From Harmonia axyridis (lineage: Eukaryota; Arthropoda; Insecta; Coleoptera; Coccinellidae), in assembly GCF_914767665.1 (NCBI RefSeq), contig NC_059502.1, positions 35,792,812-35,856,811 on the forward strand: a stretch of DNA of 64,000 bases. Direction: 5' to 3'. The notes under the pieces were generated by a model that saw only the letters and a list, made by a program, of their open reading frames with translations, searched no databases and had not been told where the DNA came from. This document shows positions 33,190-44,712 of the stretch, piece after piece; positions within the stretch are counted from its first letter, which is position 1; every line of letters begins with the position of its first letter. The position numbers and the translations under genes are program-made.

Positions 33190-36100
33190 TCAGTTTTTTT
33201 TCTTATTTTCTGTGTTCTTCTTTCTTTTTTCTCTTCTTCAGCCCGTTTGAGTCCACTCCTGGACATAGGCCTCTTCCAATCGCTTCCATGTCGTCCTACA
33301 CTGTGCTGTGAGAATCCAGTTCTTTCCTGCTCGCCTTTGAATGTCATCTCGCCATCTTAACAGGGGTCTGCCAACACTTCTTTTTGTCAGTCGTGGTCTC
33401 CACTGCATGATAATTTTCGTCCACTTCACATCATTCCGCGCGACATGACCAGCCCACCGCCATTTACTTCTAGCAGCTTGTTCTACTGCGTCACTTACTC
33501 TGGTTTTCGCCCTGATATTTTCATTTGTCTGCCTGTCTCTCAAGCTGATCCCGAGCATTGCTCGTTCCATCGCACGTTGGCAGACTCGCAGTCGTTGTGC
33601 GCTTTTCTTTGTTAGGGTAACTGTCTCGAGTCCGTACAACATGACTGGTAACACGCAAGCATCAAATACCTTTCGTTTTAAATTAATTGGCATTTTAGGT
33701 TCTTTGAGGATATGTGTCAGATTCCCAAAAGCCGCCCAAGCCAGCCTGATCCTTCTCCCTATTTCGGCTGTCTGGTTGTTCTTTCCCAGCATTATGTTGT
33801 GACCAAGATAAATATATTCCTCTACAACTTCAAGCACCTTATTATCGACAGTGACACAGATATTGTCTGGGCTCATGATCTTAGTTTTTTGCAGGTTCAT
33901 TTCTAGGCCTACTATTTGTGACGCTTCCTTCAGGTCAAGTAACATACTGCTAAGCTCCCCTGCATTAGTGCTCATGAGTACAATGTCGTCGGCGAAACGG
34001 AGATGATTTAGGTATCTTCCGTCTATATTGACTCCCTTCTGTTGTCATGATAATTTCTTGAAGACATCTTCCAGCGCCAAGGTGAACAATTTCGGAGAGA
34101 TCGAGTCGCCCTGTCTAACTCCTCACTGTATTGGGATCTTATCCGTTGTTGTGTTTTCATCTATTTTGACGTGGAGCGTAGCATCTTTGTAGATGTCCTC
34201 AATGAGGTTTGTATATCTTGAGTCAATCCTTGCGTTGCTCATTGCCTCCATCACCGCCCATGTTTCCAATGAGTCAAATGCTTTCTTGTAATCAACGAAA
34301 GCGAGGTGTAACGGGACATTGTACTCTGTACATTTCTCAATAAGCGTGCGTATCGTTTGTATGTGGTCCAATGTACTGAAGCTGCTCCGGAAACCAGCCT
34401 GTTCCACAGGTTGATAAAAGTCGAACTTATTATTGAGGCGGTTGGTAATGATTTTGCTGAGGAGCTTATACAAAACGGATAGAAGGCTAACCGGTCTGTA
34501 GTTCTCGATGTTGGTTCGGTCCCCTTTTTTGAAGAGGATTATCACCTCGGCATTTCTCCATGTATCGGGAATTTTTCCCTCCTCCAGGCATCTGTTAAAA
34601 AGAATAATCAGTGCTTTCTCAAGAGTTTTACCTCCGTTCTTCAGCATCTCCACTGTAATGAGATCTTCTCCTGGAGCCTTCCGGTTCTTCATCTGCTTTA
34701 ATGCCATTCTTAACTCTGCAGTGTCAACTTCCGGTATATCTTCGGAGCCCACATTTTGGACCATTTGAATTCTCGGTCGGTTTGGTTTATGTACCGATTG
34801 TCTGTAAAGTCCACTGTAAAATTGCTGGATGGTGGAAGTTATTTGCTGCCTCTCAGTAACAACTTCTCCCTGTTGGTTCTTAATTTTGTATATGAGCGAC
34901 TTTCCTTTTGTTCTTTTCGACCGAAGTACTTTCATATTCATGTTGTTCTCGATAGCTTCGTTTATTGTTTGTGTGTTATACGATCTCAGGTCCTTTCTAA
35001 TTGCCTTTTTCACCTTTCTATCCAGTGTTGGATACCCTGCTGAATCCCTATCCGTTTTTCTGCGTTCTGCCAATAGTTCATTGGTGTTCTTGCTAAGTTT
35101 CGTATCAGCTTTTGCCTTCATGGAGCATACACTCTTGGTAGCCACCTTAATACTGCCAACGATTTTTACGGCTATCTCGTTGAGTGTCAAATTTCTGAGG
35201 TTTTCTGTTGGTTCCAACTTCTTGTTGATTTGTGCGTTGTAGTCTTCTATTTTCTCTTTTAGTTGGTTCGAGGTTGGTCGAATGATTTTCTCCATTTGTT
35301 TTTTCCTTTCCAAGTGAGTGTTTATACTTATGGTGGCTCTAACTATTCTATGATCACTTCCGGTGTTGAAACGATTGAGGACCGATACATCGGTACAGAG
35401 TTATTTATCTGTAGTGAGGATATAATCTATCTCATTTTTTATTGCGCCGTCTGGACTTCTCCAAGTCCATTTCCTTTGAGGCTGCTTCTTAAAGAATGTG
35501 TTCATGCAGTACATTTGTTCTTTGTTCAGGAAGTCAAGCAACATTTCGCCTCTAATGTTTCGTGTCCCCAGTCCAAAGTTTCCGATGTTCAGACCGTCTG
35601 TCGCTGTTCTCTGTCCTACCTTGGCATTAAAGTCACCCATTATGATCTTGAATTTGGTGTTCTCTTGGTTCTTAGCTGTCGTTAGGTCTTCATAAAATTG
35701 TTCAACGTCTTCGTCTGTTGATGCGGATGTGGGGGCGTATGCCTGTATGATCTGTATGCTTTGTACTCTGTTCAGATGCAGCATGATATAGATAACACGA
35801 TCTGATATGGCTTTGCTCTTAGTGACAAGATGTTTTATTCTGCTATTGACCATGATCGCCACTCCTCCTATGTGGTGACCTGTTTCTGAATTTCTTTGAA
35901 AAAGTACATGGCCAGATTTCAGAATCATATTGGCCTCGCCTTTCATTCTGGTCTCACTAATTCCAAGTATATCCCATTTGATGGTTTGAAGTTCTTTTTC
36001 TAGACTTAATAAGTGCTCTTCTAGTCTCATTGTGCGAATGTTGTATGTTGAAACCAAGATGTTCCTGTTGGTTTTCCGTTTTTTATCTGGTACTGCCGAA

Positions 36101-36300
36101 GTTCTGCCTCCCCCAGAATCCTTGAGGCTGACTGATAAATCAGTGCGAGATTCTGAGCGCTTAGCTCTACTCGCCTGGGGTATTTCTGTTTTGTATTTCG
36201 ACATTTTCATTTTTGGAAGGGGTTTGGCATTCAAACGCCACGCTTGCCGAGCGGGTTGGCGAGTGTTTAGTTTTCAGCCGCCCATTCTGGGTCAGACGCT
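33190..36300 (-). mobile_element. RTE-type LINE nested in the LTR element
   Basis: One minus-strand frame runs from about 36210 to the stop at 33238. The first part is an AP-endonuclease: STYNIRTM, ISETRMKGE, IMGDFNAKVG, NEIDYIL and, beyond a stop, GSDHR. The reverse transcriptase follows, with KAPGEDLITVEMLKNGG, NYRPVSLLSVLYKLLSK, QAGFRSSFSTLDHI, FVDYKKAFDS, GVRQGDSISPKLF and RFADDIVLMS, then the tail ARSKWRWAGHVAR and GRPLLRWRDDI. Three in-frame stops break it (about 35401, 34123 and 34030), with no frameshift. An A-rich tail lies at 33192-33237. The 5' boundary is unclear; related frame continues to about 36504 with further stops. Confidence 0.9.
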
Positions 36301-37189
36301 GTTTGTAGCCGCTCATTCTGAGGCAGACGCTACTTTCCTGTTGGTCCGCGAGAGGTATTTCATTTCCCTCCTACCACCCATATCTGGGAGGCATTCCCCT
36401 ATCCGCCACCTGGGGACGCGTCCTCTAGGGGTTACAGGCTCCCCCGAGGATTTTCTGTGTACTGTTGCAATATCCCGTTTCCCTATTTTTCCTTCAATTT
36501 TCATTTATCTTATCGTTATCGTTGCAAGTTATATACTTGCTGGCGCCCAACTTAACGTTGCTGTGAACTTTCAGTTATATCACTTCAATGGAGAGGGAGG
36601 TAGGGAAGTGAATCCTTGAGCTCAGTTGATTCATATACACGTCAGTTCAGAACATCTTTGTACACATTATTTGACTATTTTGAGCCATTTATGGCTGATT
36701 TTTCACAGACGGCGTTAATTATCTTTTACCTACTTTGTCGAATGTTATCGCATTTTTTCGTGGTCGATAAATATCGATTTTACCTTACCTTTTCATTACC
36801 GGATTTGACGTTATATTTGCTAATTTTGGATTTACCTCAATTTAGTTTCATTAACGGATTTGACATCGTTCTATGCAAGAAACATAGAATGATGGAGTCA
36901 TTTTTGAAAATTTTGGACTCAAACTAAAAATCTTCCATGCCCCCCCTTTCTGGTTCACCTTCGTCTCGGGTGCCAGGAAGATTTTTCTTGTTGTGCGACG
37001 GCACCTTTTAAATTCATTCACTTTTGTTTAGTTGAGACGGTTTTTTTAGTTTTCATTTTTATAACCGCAGCACTGTTTACTTTTTAGTAGCAGTGGCTGA
37101 AATTTATATTGAGATTTTTGACGATAGGTCGTTTAGGCATGACTTTCCAGAATCGCTAGGATGATGGTATTTCACATCAGTGTGAAGTA

Positions 37190-37375
37190 TCCTCATCCCT
37201 CTTTCGTTTTTTAGAGAGAGGCCTTCAGCAACCGACTTCTGTTTCACCTTTTTCACTCAACTCTGAGTAATTTAAATATTTAGGGTGTAAAGAAGTTCTC
37301 ATTGAGCTCCTTTACACTCATCTCTCTTTCGTTTTTTAGAGAGAAGCCTTAGGCAACTGAAGTCTGTTTCACTTT
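37190..37375 (+). repeat. Duplicated 55-bp motif near the right LTR
   Basis: CTCTTTCGTTTTTTAGAGAG followed by a GCCTT.GCAAC block and TCTGTTTCAC occurs twice, about 125 bp apart. Located in the LTR-element interior; no coding function seen. Confidence 0.75.
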
Positions 37376-37709
37376 TTCCCTCATTTCCTTTTTCCTTAGT
37401 GCTCAGGTCGTTTCTAAATTTGGTTGACTATTTGTTCGATATATATTTTTTTTTTCAACTTGCCTTCAGCAATTGGTCATAATATTTGGCATTTCATATT
37501 TCAAATTAGTTACATTCGATAGGTTTTGGGTAAGACATGGTACGTTTGCGGAATTCTCCCTTGTAATATATCGCACTAGTTGACAAGTCGGAGTATGTTT
37601 TCTTTTGACGTGCTGTGCTTGATCTGATGCCATCGAGTATTTTTGTTTTTGAGATATTCATACATAAAGAAAAAAAAAATTTTTTTTCTTTTTCCTGGTG
37701 AGAGGTGTG

Positions 37710-38522
37710 TGCAACGATTTTGCACGCTTCATTCCATGTTACGCTACTGGAATTTTTGAAGACGCGGTAATTTGTCAATTAATCGTTTCATATCGTGTAC
37801 TTTCGGTCGGAACGCAGATGCGCGTTTCTGGAGAGAATTTTCTGAAAGATTTTCAATGATGATTGAGACTCCAGCAAGAATAAGTACCTCAGATTTAGAT
37901 TTCAGTCATTATTAATTTAATTTGAGACTCGGAATCTTATTTATCGGCGAGAATTGTGTCGGGATTCTCGCACCTCCCGTGGGATTAGAACGAAGAAAAC
38001 CTCCCGTGGGATTAGAACGAAGAAACCTCCCGTGGGATTAGAACGAAGAAACCTCCCGTGGGATTAGAACGAAGAAACCTCCCGTGGGATTAGAACAGGA
38101 ACCTTTCTTGGGATTGAAAAATATCAAGAACTACTTCCTTGAGATACAGAATTTGGGATAGTACGTATGTTAGACCACTTTACTCTCTGAATCTGAAAGA
38201 ATTCCTGCGAAATACCTGGCTTTATCACACCAACTTCGTTGAATGAGGACTGGAGTACTATAGCTTCCTGATAAGAATTGGTGTTCAGAAGGCTGAAGAT
38301 AATATACAGAAGAGGTTCCATCCTAGTGGCAGAGTGGCTCATTTAAAATCGTTTTAAGTTAAGTTTCTATTTTATTATTTGTTTGGAGTGAAAAGGATCG
38401 ATCATTGTATATTTTGATTTTATTAAATTTGTAAAAACCTGGGTAGGAGTTTTGTTGCCAAATAAGCCAAACCACCCCTAGAAATTAGTCCTTAGAGTCT
38501 CATGGGCAATTGTAACGTTACA
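37710..38522 (+). repeat. Right long terminal repeat (813 bp)
   Basis: Direct copy of 31601-32413 with the same length, the same ends and the same five-unit internal array. GGTGAGAGGTG just before it is the only purine-rich stretch at the polypurine-tract position. The TTAT duplication follows. Confidence 0.92.
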
Positions 38523-38689
38523 TTATATCAAGACCATTATTATCTAAAATGATAATTAAGGAGCGAAAAGGTGAGTAATCCAATTTGCCAATTATAATGA
38601 AATTTCTATTCATTATATACAGACCGAACAAATGCTAGCAGATATCAAGAATAAATCCTTTTTCAAGACTATTCATTTTATGTTCATGA

Positions 38690-39590
38690 ATTAGGATTGA
38701 AAATTATAAAATGAAGTTCATTACATCTTAAATCAAAATGCATCATCACTCCCAAGTTTTTCATCTCTTACTCAGGCAGTATGGTACACTATTTCCTTCA
38801 TTTTGACAACCCGAATAGAACTAAATGAAGGTTTATTAAATATAGAGCACCTAAAAGGCAGGTTTATTTTTTGAGTTGACCGAGAATATTTTATATTCAA
38901 TCCAATTTTTTTGTTTAGGGAAACCGGTCTCTTCAATGATCTTGAGCACTTCCCAAGAATCTGCTTTTCGAAAAACTGATGTGTCGTCCACAAATACTAG
39001 AATATCTCCTCCACATCTCACAGCGAAGATACCATTTATATATACTGGAAAGTATCGGCCCCAAAACTGTTTCTTGTGGAATCCTGACCTCCAATCCCCT
39101 CAGTACGCTCATTAAGGAGTCCACATTCACAGACTGAGATCTGCATGTTAGGAAACTTCTTACGAAGCTGAGTGGATTACTTAAAATACCGATATCTACT
39201 AAAGTCTGCAAAACATGGCTTATAGTGTCAAATGCCTTCAACAGGTCGACAAACATATAGAGACTAGGCTTGCCCTCATCCAATACCGTGGACACCATCG
39301 AAGTCAGAGACAGCAAGGCATCCTCCGTGGACACCCCCTTCCTAAAGCGAAACTGTTTATCAGACGAAAGATTGTTCTTAGTGATGTAAGACGATAATCT
39401 CTTCTTGAGAACCATCTCCATTATTTTTGTAAAATGGGCTATTAAAGTGATTGGTTTATAATTTGTTATTAATTTGTCATTTCCACCCTTAACTATTGGT
39501 ACGATCACTGTAGGCTTAAATGCCACTGGCCTTCTCCCAAGCACAAATTTATACCGACCTATCAGATTTCAGTCCACTGTTTGAATCAGT
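38690..39590 (-). pseudogene. LINE fragment B, copy 2 (inverted relative to copy 1)
   Basis: The minus-strand frame shows RT fingers and palm: NYKPITLIAHFTKIMEMVLK, SDKQFRFRKGVSTEDALLSL, LYMFVDLLKAFDTISHVL and IPQETVLGPIL. A frame break follows, then VCGRH/FVDDT-like remains and the WEVLKIIEE equivalent. It covers the same span as 27868-28910, but it lacks the small insertion found there and has its own damage. No endonuclease, no C-terminal end beyond 38690. Confidence 0.85.
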
Positions 39591-40675
39591 ATTTCCTAAT
39601 CTTTTCAATATCATCACCTCTGTGACCTATGAAAGAAACTGATTTTAACCCGACCTTAAAATTTTATCAATGCAAAGAATAAAAGCAAATACAAGTATCT
39701 TAATTAATCAGCCAACACTTGGTGATTATAAAGTTTTGTGTTCAGTTTAAGACCTGAAACAGTGAAACAGAGAAGAAGCAAAACATTTATATATCGGTAT
39801 CAGTAACCACAGTTACAAAATCGCGGTAGGTATTTTGTCGCGGTATTTTTCTGCGGTCGCCAATGTAACGCGACTCGTAAGTAACCGATATTTCCATGCC
39901 TAGCGAACACTGCTCTCCTCACTCCTGTCATACCCCTATAAAGTTAACAAAGCCACTTTCTCAAAAATCAATAAAACCTATTTCAGAATTTGTCTAAAAT
40001 TGTCGAGCCCTTGGTTTTTTTTTCTAGAGAGTGGCTCTGCTAACTTAACTTTAAGTTAGCAGTGCCACCCAGAAATCATTATCGAATGCCCTCGATAAGG
40101 CTATGGGAATTTGTCGAAGTATCTGTAATAAAAAACCATAAGAAAACCATCGCAACCATCAAACCATCTCTTATTGAAATCACAATGAATGAAAAATACT
40201 CGTTTCTATTTGATGAAGAAGTAAATTACTTCTAAATGACTTGCAAAAGGATTATTTGTATTATATAGCATAATTTTTTTGGACTAATCGGAAATAGCAA
40301 TATAAATTGGTATTGCAAATGAACTGATACTACCTACTGATGAATGTTTATGGAGCGTTTACAGATGGCGCAACCTATACTATCTTTGCAAATAACTGAA
40401 ATCCAATCATTATTTGAAATTCCATGAGAAATTGAATCCTATGAATGGAATGATTCTGTTCACCTTTCGTTCACGAACACCATAAAATCTTAAAGAAATT
40501 GGATATTTCATGAAATAGCCTTAAATGGCAATGGTGTTTCGAAATTTAATATAATTCTATGATTAAAAAATCACTCTGCTAGTCTGCTATGATGTTCTAA
40601 AGTGGATAGAATAGAAACAAATTTACAATTGTTTAATCTATAAATAATTTCAAATTATTAGAAACGAAAACCATT
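39591..40675. other. Upstream region of prefoldin 4
   Basis: No gene. Contains a CGCGGTA-rich piece at 39820-39870 and the hairpin at 40031-40068. The promoter of the downstream gene must lie near 40676, but no core promoter element was recognised with confidence. Confidence 0.4.
40031..40068. repeat. 17-bp stem hairpin
   Basis: GTGGCTCTGCTAACTTA and TAAGTTAGCAGTGCCAC pair with one mismatch around ACTT. It has no T-run after it and lies about 600 bp before the prefoldin start. Function unknown. Confidence 0.8.
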
Positions 40676-41483
40676 ATGGCTACTACAACTAATAAAGGCA
40701 CGTTTCAACCGGTAATAAACATCGTCTCCTCATTTTCAACGTTTTAAATGTTTTACATTTCAGGACTCCGATTTTCAAATTAGTTATGAAGATCAACAGA
40801 AAATAAATCAGTTTGCTAGGTTGCATGCAAAAATGAAGGAATTGAAAGATGATCTCGTAGTTAAAGAGGTAATGCTATGTAATTTGTATCATTTTGACTC
40901 TTACATTCTTAAAATTAAGTTTCAAGAATGTGAATGTATGGTTTTTTTTAAACTATTGTGGACGTTTGAAGTGAACTAATTCAATATAAAATTTAAATAA
41001 CATTTTCCAGAATGACCTCAAGAGTTTAGAAGAAGCGTGTGATGAAATTGCACTATTTGATGATGACGAGAAAATTCCATATCTTGTAGGAGAGGTCTTC
41101 ATATCTCGTGATGCTACTACCACACAAGTAAATATTAATGAGAAAACATTTATTTGGTAGAGCTATTTGCCTTTTAATTGTCAGATATTTGAGTACATTT
41201 TCTTATTCAAGCGAAGTCGAACACCATATGTGAATTTTTATATGAATTTCTTTGGTAATTTGTGCTTTCCATTTGGAATTCTATAATTTTCCCTATTATG
41301 ATGTTCAAAATATTGATTTTCAATGACTTTTAGGAGTGCCTTGAAGAAGCAAAAAAAGGAATATCTCAAGAAATGAAGGATCTTCAGATGAAGACTAATG
41401 AATTAAAAGAAAGTATGAATGACCTTAAATATCATTTGTATGGCAAATTTGGTAGTCATATTAATTTGGAAGCAGAAGAATGA
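40676..41483 (+). CDS. Pfdn4: Prefoldin subunit 4
   Basis: Prefoldin is a hexameric cytosolic co-chaperone that hands unfolded actin and tubulin to the TRiC/CCT chaperonin; subunit 4 is a beta-type subunit. Four exons (40676-40711, 40764-40868, 41011-41127, 41334-41483) join in phase 0 to give 135 aa, the usual length of PFDN4. Recognisable blocks are YEDQQKINQFARL, LKSLEEACDEI, DDDEKIPYLVGEVFIS, ECLEEAKKGI and the C-terminal LYGKFGSHINLEAEE. The two long coiled-coil helices flank the PYLVGEVFIS hairpin. All introns are short (52, 142 and 206 bp) with GT..AG ends. It is convergent with the YRDC gene. Intact. Confidence 0.97.
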
Positions 41484-41516
41484 ATGAAAATTTCATTTTC
41501 CAATTAAAAATGTAAT

Positions 41517-41522
41517 AATAAA
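41517..41522 (+). promoter_or_regulatory. Pfdn4: Poly(A) signal of prefoldin 4
   Basis: AATAAA 34 bases past the stop codon; the only canonical hexamer close to the gene end. Confidence 0.7.
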
Positions 41523-41702
41523 TTTATTGTTTAAATTATCATATGTCTAATCATTCAGCAAAGTTTTTCTGTATTTGTTATGGACTCATTATCCTTATAT
41601 AGACAAATATTGAGAAAATCCTTTGTTTTATTACAAGTTGAACTACTTATTTTGAATTGCATGAAACACCATTAGGCACGTCCTTCTCTATTTGGAATCG
41701 GT

Positions 41703-42453
41703 TATACAGGGTGGGTTGGAAGGTGTGCACCAAACCAGATGTGAATTATACATTTAAAAAATAATATTCTTATATTATTTTCAAAATATAGCGTTATTAG
41801 AAACACAAAATTTCTTACATAAACAGGGTAATTCAAAAATAAACGCGTCAAACACTAACACAGTAATTGCCAAACTTTTTTTTGGTGCAACCCTTTTATA
41901 GCTTCACTGGTTTTGGTGGAACCCACAATATATTTATCTATAACTTTTTTATTGCTGAAGAATTGCTAGGAAAGGGCTATAACATTAAATCCTATAAGGA
42001 CAGATTACATTTTTGTCCAATATGGTATTATTTGAACGCGTTGGATATTATGGAATAACACAATAAAATTGGATATTAGCAGCTTAAGAATTACATTGTG
42101 GAACAGCACCTTTACAAACTTATATAAGAATGCTTTTTCACACAGTGAAGGTTTTACAAATGGTACTGAGTGTTTTCATGTTAATTCAGGTATAAAAAGT
42201 GTCATCATAAAAATCAAGGGCTATAAAATTCATTATGCAAATTCAATTTTTTATTATTTGAAAGTGATGAATATGTTGAAATAACAATTAAATTGGATAC
42301 AACAATTTGAGGATTAAGTTGTGGTACTTACTTCACAATTTAATTTGATAAGGCTATGATTTGAAAACAAATGAGAATCGTATAAGAACATGAGTTTTTT
42401 TGAATTATTTTCACCTGGAGTTTGGTGAGTTCCTCCCGACTCACCTTGTATAT
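41703..42453. repeat. Possible MITE with TATACAGGGTG ends
   Basis: TATACAGGGTGGGT at 41703 and, inverted, ACTCACCTTGTATA near 42440-42452 could be the ends of a 750-bp element. The inside contains repeated AATTGGATA..and GGGCTATAA pieces and two short frames without any domain. The ends match over only about 12-14 bases, so this is tentative. Confidence 0.4.
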
Positions 42454-42863
42454 GTAAGTTATTTATTTAATGTTTTGTGAAAATCAGAAAAATATGATGC
42501 CTACATTTAAAACACCAAAATTTGTTGTATAAGAATGAAATGAGCATGACAACAATAAATTAGGTTGGTAAAAGTTTTAATATTTGAAAAATGAATTATT
42601 AGTATCTTGAGGTGATATTTCCATATTCTGTCAAATGTATAATTCTTCAATTTTATTAATATTTCATTGAATCAGGCATTCCTCTGAAAAATATTGAGAT
42701 CTGGTTCTTTGAAATATTAATAGTCAAAGAACTACAAATGTGACAATACATAAGAGTTGTTACAGAGTAAATAAAAAAAATATTTTCAATCAAAATTTCA
42801 GGAACTTTTGTTACTCCTATAATAAATCAGTCATCATATACATTCTCGAATTTGAACATTATA

Positions 42864-42869
42864 TTTATT
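42864..42869 (-). promoter_or_regulatory. Candidate poly(A) signal of the YRDC gene
   Basis: TTTATT on the + strand reads AATAAA on the minus strand, about 145 bases past the YRDC stop codon. Confidence 0.45.
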
Positions 42870-43014
42870 TGAAGTGTTATCTCCACAATGGATGTTGTCA
42901 ATCATCCCTTCTATTCTCATTTTCAAAGCAGTTGTTCTAAACTGCTCTCTCAACCAATCTCTTAGATTCCTCAGCTGCAATATATTGCTCGTTATCAACT
43001 CATCTTCACATCCA

Positions 43015-43737
43015 TCATATCCCCATGCTATCTTTTTCGAGTTTTCTCAATTCGAAAGAATCCAGAATAGAACAAGTATTTTCTATAGCCATACCTGTTC
43101 TCACTACAGTATAAACACCTTTAATTGACAAATCTACAATTGTTGACCCGCTCCTGCTAATGGAATATTTACTCAAGTCTCCCCCATCAAAAATACCATC
43201 GAGTTTGTCCCATATCACTTGAAACTCTTCTATTTTTACAGAACTAGGTTTAGAACTTAAATTGGCACTTGTCAATGCCAATGGCTTTCCTAATTCATTA
43301 GCAATTGTTCTAATGAAATTATAATTTGGTATTCTTATACCAACTTTACCATAGCACATCAAAGATTTATCTAAATATTGGTTGACAGTTTGAAAAATTA
43401 GAGTAACTGGTCCAGGTAATAATTTTTGAAGTAATCCTGATGGAAGATGATCTACAATTGCCCATTTTTTAACATCTTCAATATCTCCCAAACATATAGC
43501 TAAAGGCTTATTTTCATCTCTACATTTTATATGATATAAATTTTCTATTGCCTCAACATTTGTTGCATCACATGCAATACCATATATTGTATCTGTTGGT
43601 AATGCAATAACTCCACCAGACTTCAATAACTTCACAGCACAAGCTTCAGCCAGATACCCTTCAACATTTCTTCGCATAGTCATGATTTTTGGAAAATTGC
43701 GAGTAGTTGGTAATTTTCCAATCAGGGAATTCCACAT
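43015..43737 (-). CDS. YRDC: YRDC-type threonylcarbamoyl-AMP synthase
   Basis: The family makes threonylcarbamoyl-AMP from threonine, bicarbonate and ATP, the first step of the t6A37 modification of ANN-decoding tRNAs. The single 240-residue exon carries the Sua5/YciO/YrdC fold: GGVIALPTDTIYGIACDA near the start, KCRDENKPLAICLG (substrate/ATP loop with Lys, Arg, Lys), LLPGPVTLIF, GKVGIRIPN, LALTSANLSSKPS and SRSGSTIVDLS. The frame opens upstream at a TTG, but the first ATG is at 43737 after an in-frame TGA; a second Met (MTMRRNV) follows 18 codons later. The short N-terminal stretch before it could be a mitochondrial targeting piece, as in human YRDC. Intact; no intron seen. Confidence 0.95.
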   Translation of the reverse strand: MWNSLIGKLPTTRNFPKIMTMRRNVEGYLAEACAVKLLKSGGVIALPTDTIYGIACDATNVEAIENLYHIKCRDENKPLAICLGDIEDVKKWAIVDHLPSGLLQKLLPGPVTLIFQTVNQYLDKSLMCYGKVGIRIPNYNFIRTIANELGKPLALTSANLSSKPSSVKIEEFQVIWDKLDGIFDGGDLSKYSISRSGSTIVDLSIKGVYTVVRTGMAIENTCSILDSFELRKLEKDSMGI

Positions 43738-44322
43738 TTCTAGCAGTACCTCATTCAATGAGAGACCTTTTCAGGGCCATCTGGCAGGCTGTAAAAAGAA
43801 TTAATTTAGCCCATCATTACATTCATTTTGTCTCCAATGAAAGAGTCTATGAACAATATGGAATTCGAATTAGTCAATTGAACCAAATATTAAATTCAAA
43901 GAAGATTATTTTCAACTATTAAACATTGGTCTGACAATTTGAGAATTATAATAACAACGTTACAGAGTATTTTATTCAAGAATATATACAACCAGGATAT
44001 AAAAAATTGGGGCTATTTGTGGAGGCTAATTAATACACTGAAGTGAATTTCTTTTGGTATTTAACGCATTCGCAACTTTCAGTTGCTTTATCACTCATCA
44101 GAGATCTAGAAAAATTGGAACAAGTCTGGATATCTCTAATAGATTCAGAAGCAAGGTAAAGAGTAGGTTAACTTACAATATTTCGGTAGTAGTTGTTCTA
44201 TTTATTATTGGCATCAATGTCAGAGTTGGGAGAAAAATCCTTTATGACATCTTTAATTCAATTCAAATTATATATTAGAAACAAGAATTAATTCGCTTAA
44301 AAAATGCTGAATCTAAACTATT

Positions 44323-44490
44323 ATCACAGATTACTAGTCTGTGCTATTATGCATAGATAAATACAAACATTACAAACGTAGGACCTAGGGATGGGCAATA
44401 AATATCGAAATATCGATATTTTTTCAGATAATTTTCGATAGATATCGTCGATAGTTTCAATCGAAGAACCGCAGACTAATCTGTGTGGAA
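44323..44490. repeat. Palindromic CACAGATTA..TCTGTG sites next to the THAP gene
   Basis: ATCACAGATTACTAGTCTGTG (from 44330) is an imperfect palindrome. A related CGCAGACTAATCTGTGTG lies at 44469 in the opposite sense. Between them stand CTAGGGATGGGCAA and TATCGATA-rich sequence. The exact reverse complement of the first core occurs at 59117-59138. These may be transposon ends, or binding sites near the promoter of the THAP gene. Confidence 0.5.
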
Positions 44491-44712
44491 GAACACTAAT
44501 AATTAATTTAATAATTTTTTTGTATTAGCGATTCAAGTTCATCTCCAAGCCACCTATCGGAAGAAACTGTAATATCGGCTTAAGGTACGGTAGGAGTGAA
44601 AGCTTTGACGGCGTACATTTCTGCAGGTTAAATTTTTATATTTTAGTGTTCGAGGAGTTATAAGAGTTGTGTTCTAGAGTTTCATCATTTATCTAATATT
44701 TATTTCAACATT

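Larger units (their letters stand above)
31597..38526. mobile_element. LTR retrotransposon lacking gag/pol, carrying a nested RTE LINE
   Basis: Two 813-bp direct repeats (31601-32413 and 37710-38522) start TGCAACG and end GTTACA, and both are flanked by TTAT (31597-31600 and 38523-38526). These are LTR ends with a 4-bp target duplication. A primer-binding-site-like TTTGGCGCAACAACGTGA follows the left LTR. The interior is about 5.3 kb. Outside the RTE insert I find no gag, protease, integrase or LTR-type RT motif, so the element must have used proteins from elsewhere. The two LTRs read identically at every position I compared. The transcription direction is + from the primer-site position. Confidence 0.9.

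Noticed and set aside
35498..35695. Plus-strand frames over 34508-36619
   Set aside because: They are antisense to the RTE polyprotein and contain no domain.
36541..36551. TGGCGCCCAAC as a second primer-binding site marking another LTR element
   Set aside because: No LTR end lies directly before it, and the true left LTR already has a site at 32416; chance or an old remnant cannot be told apart.
37678..37690. T-run before the right LTR as a terminator
   Set aside because: It is part of an A/T-rich stretch in the LTR-element interior; no hairpin and no bacterial context.
43735..43758. Longer YRDC start at 43758
   Set aside because: That codon is TTG; the first ATG is at 43737 and an in-frame TGA lies just upstream.
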